NCBI GenBank assembly: GCA_003163855.1
Contig: PLRJ01000049.1
Span: 1-61,766, forward strand
Direction: 5' to 3'
Length of the DNA stretch: 61,766 nucleotides
Source of the DNA: Bryobacterales bacterium
GTDB lineage: Bacteria > Acidobacteriota > Terriglobia > Bryobacterales > Bryobacteraceae
A program made the position numbers and the translations under genes. The notes under the pieces are model-generated. The model ran no database searches. It saw only the letters and a program-made list of their open reading frames with translations, and was not told the DNA's origin. The number at the start of each line of letters is the position of its first letter. Position 1 is the first letter of the stretch. This document shows, piece after piece, positions 59,694 through 61,766 of the stretch.

Positions 59694-59764
59694 GCAATAA
59701 CGACCTTCATGCGCGATTCTAGAGCTTCCACGCTCCTTCATCGTAGAATGGAGAGGCTTCGGGA

Positions 59765-60124
59765 ATGACTGTGAAATGGCTACGCCTCGCCTATGTCGGC
59801 GAGTTTTTACTGGCTCTGGTGGCAATTTTCACGGCATGGTCCGAGATTGCCGGACAAGGGCCGCTCGATCTCATGCATTGGGCCTGGAAATTCGGGCTCG
59901 GAATAGCCCTGGCTTTGGCGATTGTCGCCTATACCGATTCCCTCGTTCGCCACGACGCCATCTGGACCATGCGCTCGTCACGCTGGCTGGCCATGATCGT
60001 GCTCCTGGTTCTGGTGATGGGCGCGCTTACGTTTTACTATGCACTGCAGGATGAAGCCGGAGAATCCGATGATACTAGTACGATCTCGTTTCACATGGAA
60101 CGTGGTGGAGCGGGATGGTTTTAG
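59765..60124 (+). CDS. Small three-helix membrane protein, unknown
   Basis: 119 aa with three hydrophobic segments: LAYVGEFLLALVAIFTAWSE, FGLGIALALAIVAYTDSLV and WLAMIVLLVLVMGALTFYYA. The C-terminal 25 residues are acidic then Gly/Trp-rich. No family recognised. It precedes the JAB/MPN-like gene by 41 bp and shares its direction, so they may be co-transcribed. It diverges from the MoxR gene. Confidence 0.6.
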   Translation: MTVKWLRLAYVGEFLLALVAIFTAWSEIAGQGPLDLMHWAWKFGLGIALALAIVAYTDSLVRHDAIWTMRSSRWLAMIVLLVLVMGALTFYYALQDEAGESDDTSTISFHMERGGAGWF

Positions 60125-60165
60125 CAGGTGGAAATCCTTAATACGAGAAACTTAAGAGTTGCCTG

Positions 60166-61620
60166 ATGGCCGACGACATTAAACCGGGCTTTGCGACAGA
60201 GTCCACGACGGGGGCAAGACCAGCCGACTCCAAGGCGCTGGATTATGCCTTCTGGCAGACGCCCGATTCGTCCTTCAAGGTCACTTATTCGGTGGCGCTG
60301 TTTCACGAAATCGACTTCGTCGTCAACGAAGGCTACCGCAAGATTCCGCACGGCGGTATTGAAGAAGGCGGCCTGCTTTTCGGCGTCATCCAGGACGATG
60401 GCGTTCGCATTGAAGCGTTCCGCTCCATCAACTGCGAACACGCCTCCGGCCCATCTTTCGTGCTTTCTGAGCGCGACATGGCCGCGCTTGAACTTCAACT
60501 CATGGCCGCCTCCTCAGACCCCGATCTGGAGCATTTGCTGCCCGTGGGTTGGTTCTTAACGCATACCCGCGGCGCGCTTTCGATGACCGATCTGGAAGTC
60601 GCCCAGTTCGACAAGCTGTTTCCGCAGGTGTCGCGGCTGACGGTCCTTATTAAACCGGAGAGGTTCCAGCCCACTCGTTTTGGCTTTCTGGTAAGGGATG
60701 CAAACCGCGAGATGCCGCGCGATGCTACGGCGTCGGCCATTATTCTGCCACTCCCGGGACGCACCGGCAAGCAGGGGAGTGGCCTCATTCCGTCAATTCC
60801 GGCGCCGGCTCCGAGTGCGAACGGGCGACGCCTGGCGCAGGCGGCGGAACTGGAGGAGGTGCTGCCGCCCCATAGGGTGCGGCCGGAAAGAACAAGCGCC
60901 CAGCCGTTAAGCGAGCTGGCAATGCCGGGCATCTGGAAGGATCCTCCTTCGCCGGAAGAGGCTGCACAGGCCCTGGATGAGCATGAGCTCGAAGAGGAAA
61001 CGGCTCCTCTTGAAGAGCCTGATCTCCAAAAGGCTGAAGCGCAGCGAACGGCTCGCAAGCAACTTGCACGGGAGCGCACGCGCGTTATTGAAGAGTCGCT
61101 TGATGTTCCCGGTCCCCTTGCGCCGGAGCGTCCGCCGAAAGCTCAGCCCAAGCCGCCGCCGTTTGCCATAGCCAGGCCGCTGCCCGAACGCACCGTGAGC
61201 CATGAAGTTTATGAGCAGATTGCCGAGTTCAAGGCGCGCAGCACCGAACCGGTTATTAATGCGCGTTCGCTGAGCATTCTGGCCATCGCCGCGCTGCTGG
61301 GTTGCCTTGTGGGTTATGTTCTCTATCTGCAGATGCCAGGCGCGGTCATTGCGCTGGAGGTACATGGACAGCCCCAGGCTCAGACGATAACCGTGTCGTG
61401 GCAGCCGGACATAACCAGGAATGCGGTTTACGCTTCCGTTCGGGTTAATAACAGTGAGCCCGTTCCGCTGTCGCCCGAAGAGAAGACCCTCGGCCGCGTG
61501 GAGTTGAATGCCCCGGGCGACGTGAAAGTGGAGGTGATTGCCCAGAACTGGATGCGCGATTCACGGGGGATTGTGCATTATCTCCGCTCCGGCAATGGAA
61601 GTGCGGGCGCTTTGCCTTAG
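60166..61620 (+). CDS. Membrane-anchored JAB/MPN-like domain protein
   Basis: 484 aa. Residues about 35-185 resemble a JAB/MPN fold: GGIEEGGLLFGVIQDDGVRI with the Glu, INCEHASGPSFVLSERDMA, and VGWFLTHTRGALSMTD. The usual HxH(P)x(n)SxxD signature appears as HTR...SMTD, with the second His replaced by Arg. A long Pro/Ala/Glu-rich linker follows, then one TM helix (ILAIAALLGCLVGYVLYL, near 390-408) and a C-terminal beta-sandwich of about 80 residues (ALEVHGQPQAQTITVSWQPD). Peptidase activity is doubtful; it may bind ubiquitin-like or other tails. Similar proteins occur in Acidobacteriota. Confidence 0.7.
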   Translation: MADDIKPGFATESTTGARPADSKALDYAFWQTPDSSFKVTYSVALFHEIDFVVNEGYRKIPHGGIEEGGLLFGVIQDDGVRIEAFRSINCEHASGPSFVLSERDMAALELQLMAASSDPDLEHLLPVGWFLTHTRGALSMTDLEVAQFDKLFPQVSRLTVLIKPERFQPTRFGFLVRDANREMPRDATASAIILPLPGRTGKQGSGLIPSIPAPAPSANGRRLAQAAELEEVLPPHRVRPERTSAQPLSELAMPGIWKDPPSPEEAAQALDEHELEEETAPLEEPDLQKAEAQRTARKQLARERTRVIEESLDVPGPLAPERPPKAQPKPPPFAIARPLPERTVSHEVYEQIAEFKARSTEPVINARSLSILAIAALLGCLVGYVLYLQMPGAVIALEVHGQPQAQTITVSWQPDITRNAVYASVRVNNSEPVPLSPEEKTLGRVELNAPGDVKVEVIAQNWMRDSRGIVHYLRSGNGSAGALP

Positions 61621-61705
61621 CCGGGTAGCCTGTTTGTATGAGCCGAAAACGAATCCACTTTGGCATCGTCTGTTGCCTGCTTCAGTTGATTACAAAGCGC
61701 TCTGC

Positions 61706-61766
61706 ATGCCCGTATCTATCGACAAGATAAAGAGCGTTACCAGTCCTTCGAAAACTCCCGGTGCTA
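61706..61766 (+). CDS. Start of a further gene, cut by the window edge
   Basis: An open frame begins at ATG 61706 and runs off the right edge after 20 codons: MPVSIDKIKSVTSPSKTPGA. There is no stop in this frame. The fragment is too short to assign. A shorter alternative frame at 61657 stops after 30 codons and is less likely. Confidence 0.3.
   Translation, partial: MPVSIDKIKSVTSPSKTPGA

Noticed and set aside
61657..61746. Short frame of 30 codons near the right edge
   Set aside because: It stops early and overlaps a better open frame starting at 61706.
1..61766. CRISPR arrays, rRNA, tRNA and insertion sequences
   Set aside because: No regularly spaced repeats, rRNA motifs or transposase genes were seen. 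I found no tRNA cloverleaf by eye, though a tRNA search program should be run to confirm this.

Overview
The window looks like chromosome of an Acidobacteriota bacterium, probably a Bryobacter/Solibacter-type soil lineage. The evidence is lineage-typical protein families: an acidobacterial VWFA-related secreted protein, an Oar-like TonB receptor with an N-terminal carboxypeptidase-regulatory domain, an S53 pro-kumamolisin peptidase, an IorA/IorB-type molybdenum hydroxylase pair, BshB1 and LptD. Base composition is moderately GC-rich and gene density is high, with many ATGA/GTGA/TAATG stop-start overlaps. Taxonomy is inferred, not proven.

Layout. (1) 1-3815: right end of an integrative element inserted at the 3' end of the tmRNA gene ssrA. 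It carries a replication-initiator-like gene running off the left edge with iteron-like repeats inside it, a divergent pair of small HTH regulators with matching operators, an excisionase-like gene and a tyrosine integrase. (2) 3816-8088: tmRNA (tag ANNQQFAYAA), clpS, an RDD membrane protein, lptD. (3) 8202-18714: a seven-gene minus-strand operon (MFS, HpaI-type aldolase, GH20/GH67-like hydrolase, RraA-like aldolase, BNR sialidase-like protein, TonB receptor, DapA-like aldolase) with a divergent GntR/FCD regulator and three tandem operator-like sites; it looks like a dedicated uptake and catabolic route for an acidic sugar. (4) 19653-24010: GH15 glucoamylase-like gene, Crp/Fnr regulator, SDR oxidoreductase, cysteine-less VKOR-like membrane protein. 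(5) 24138-28999: a MarR operon with isochorismatase-fold hydrolase, MFS exporter, DUF1593 protein and GH43 arabinanase. (6) 29147-39965: assorted secreted proteins and hydrolases, a damaged PIN module, a ferritin-like protein, a 54-aa DUF1328 protein, an M24 peptidase, BshB1, and a ThuA protein with inserted EF-hands.

(7) 39958-48571: a tightly overlapping minus-strand operon for phospho-signalling and cell-wall synthesis. In transcription order: FHA protein, an unlisted-size 51-aa membrane protein, PP2C phosphatase fused to a parallel beta-helix, a Ser/Thr kinase with an exported helical domain, a RodA/FtsW-PBP2 fusion, and an FhaA-like protein. It parallels the actinobacterial fha-pstP-rodA-pbpA-pkn locus. 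(8) 48785-54659: PH-domain protein, orphan ParD-like antitoxin, Ior-type molybdenum hydroxylase subunits, S53 peptidase.

(9) 54871-56006: the most unusual locus. A two-gene operon encodes a chimera of DUF2188 with an almost complete ribosomal protein S19, followed 26 bp later by a Rossmann-like protein resembling TIR/nucleoside-deoxyribosyltransferase folds. I regard it as a candidate undescribed ribosome-linked sensor/effector (possibly defence) cassette. (10) 56207-61766: acyl-ACP thioesterase, a 608-aa protein paired with a MoxR AAA+ ATPase, a small membrane protein, a JAB/MPN-like membrane-anchored protein, and the start of a further gene. I saw no CRISPR array, rRNA, tRNA or insertion sequence.
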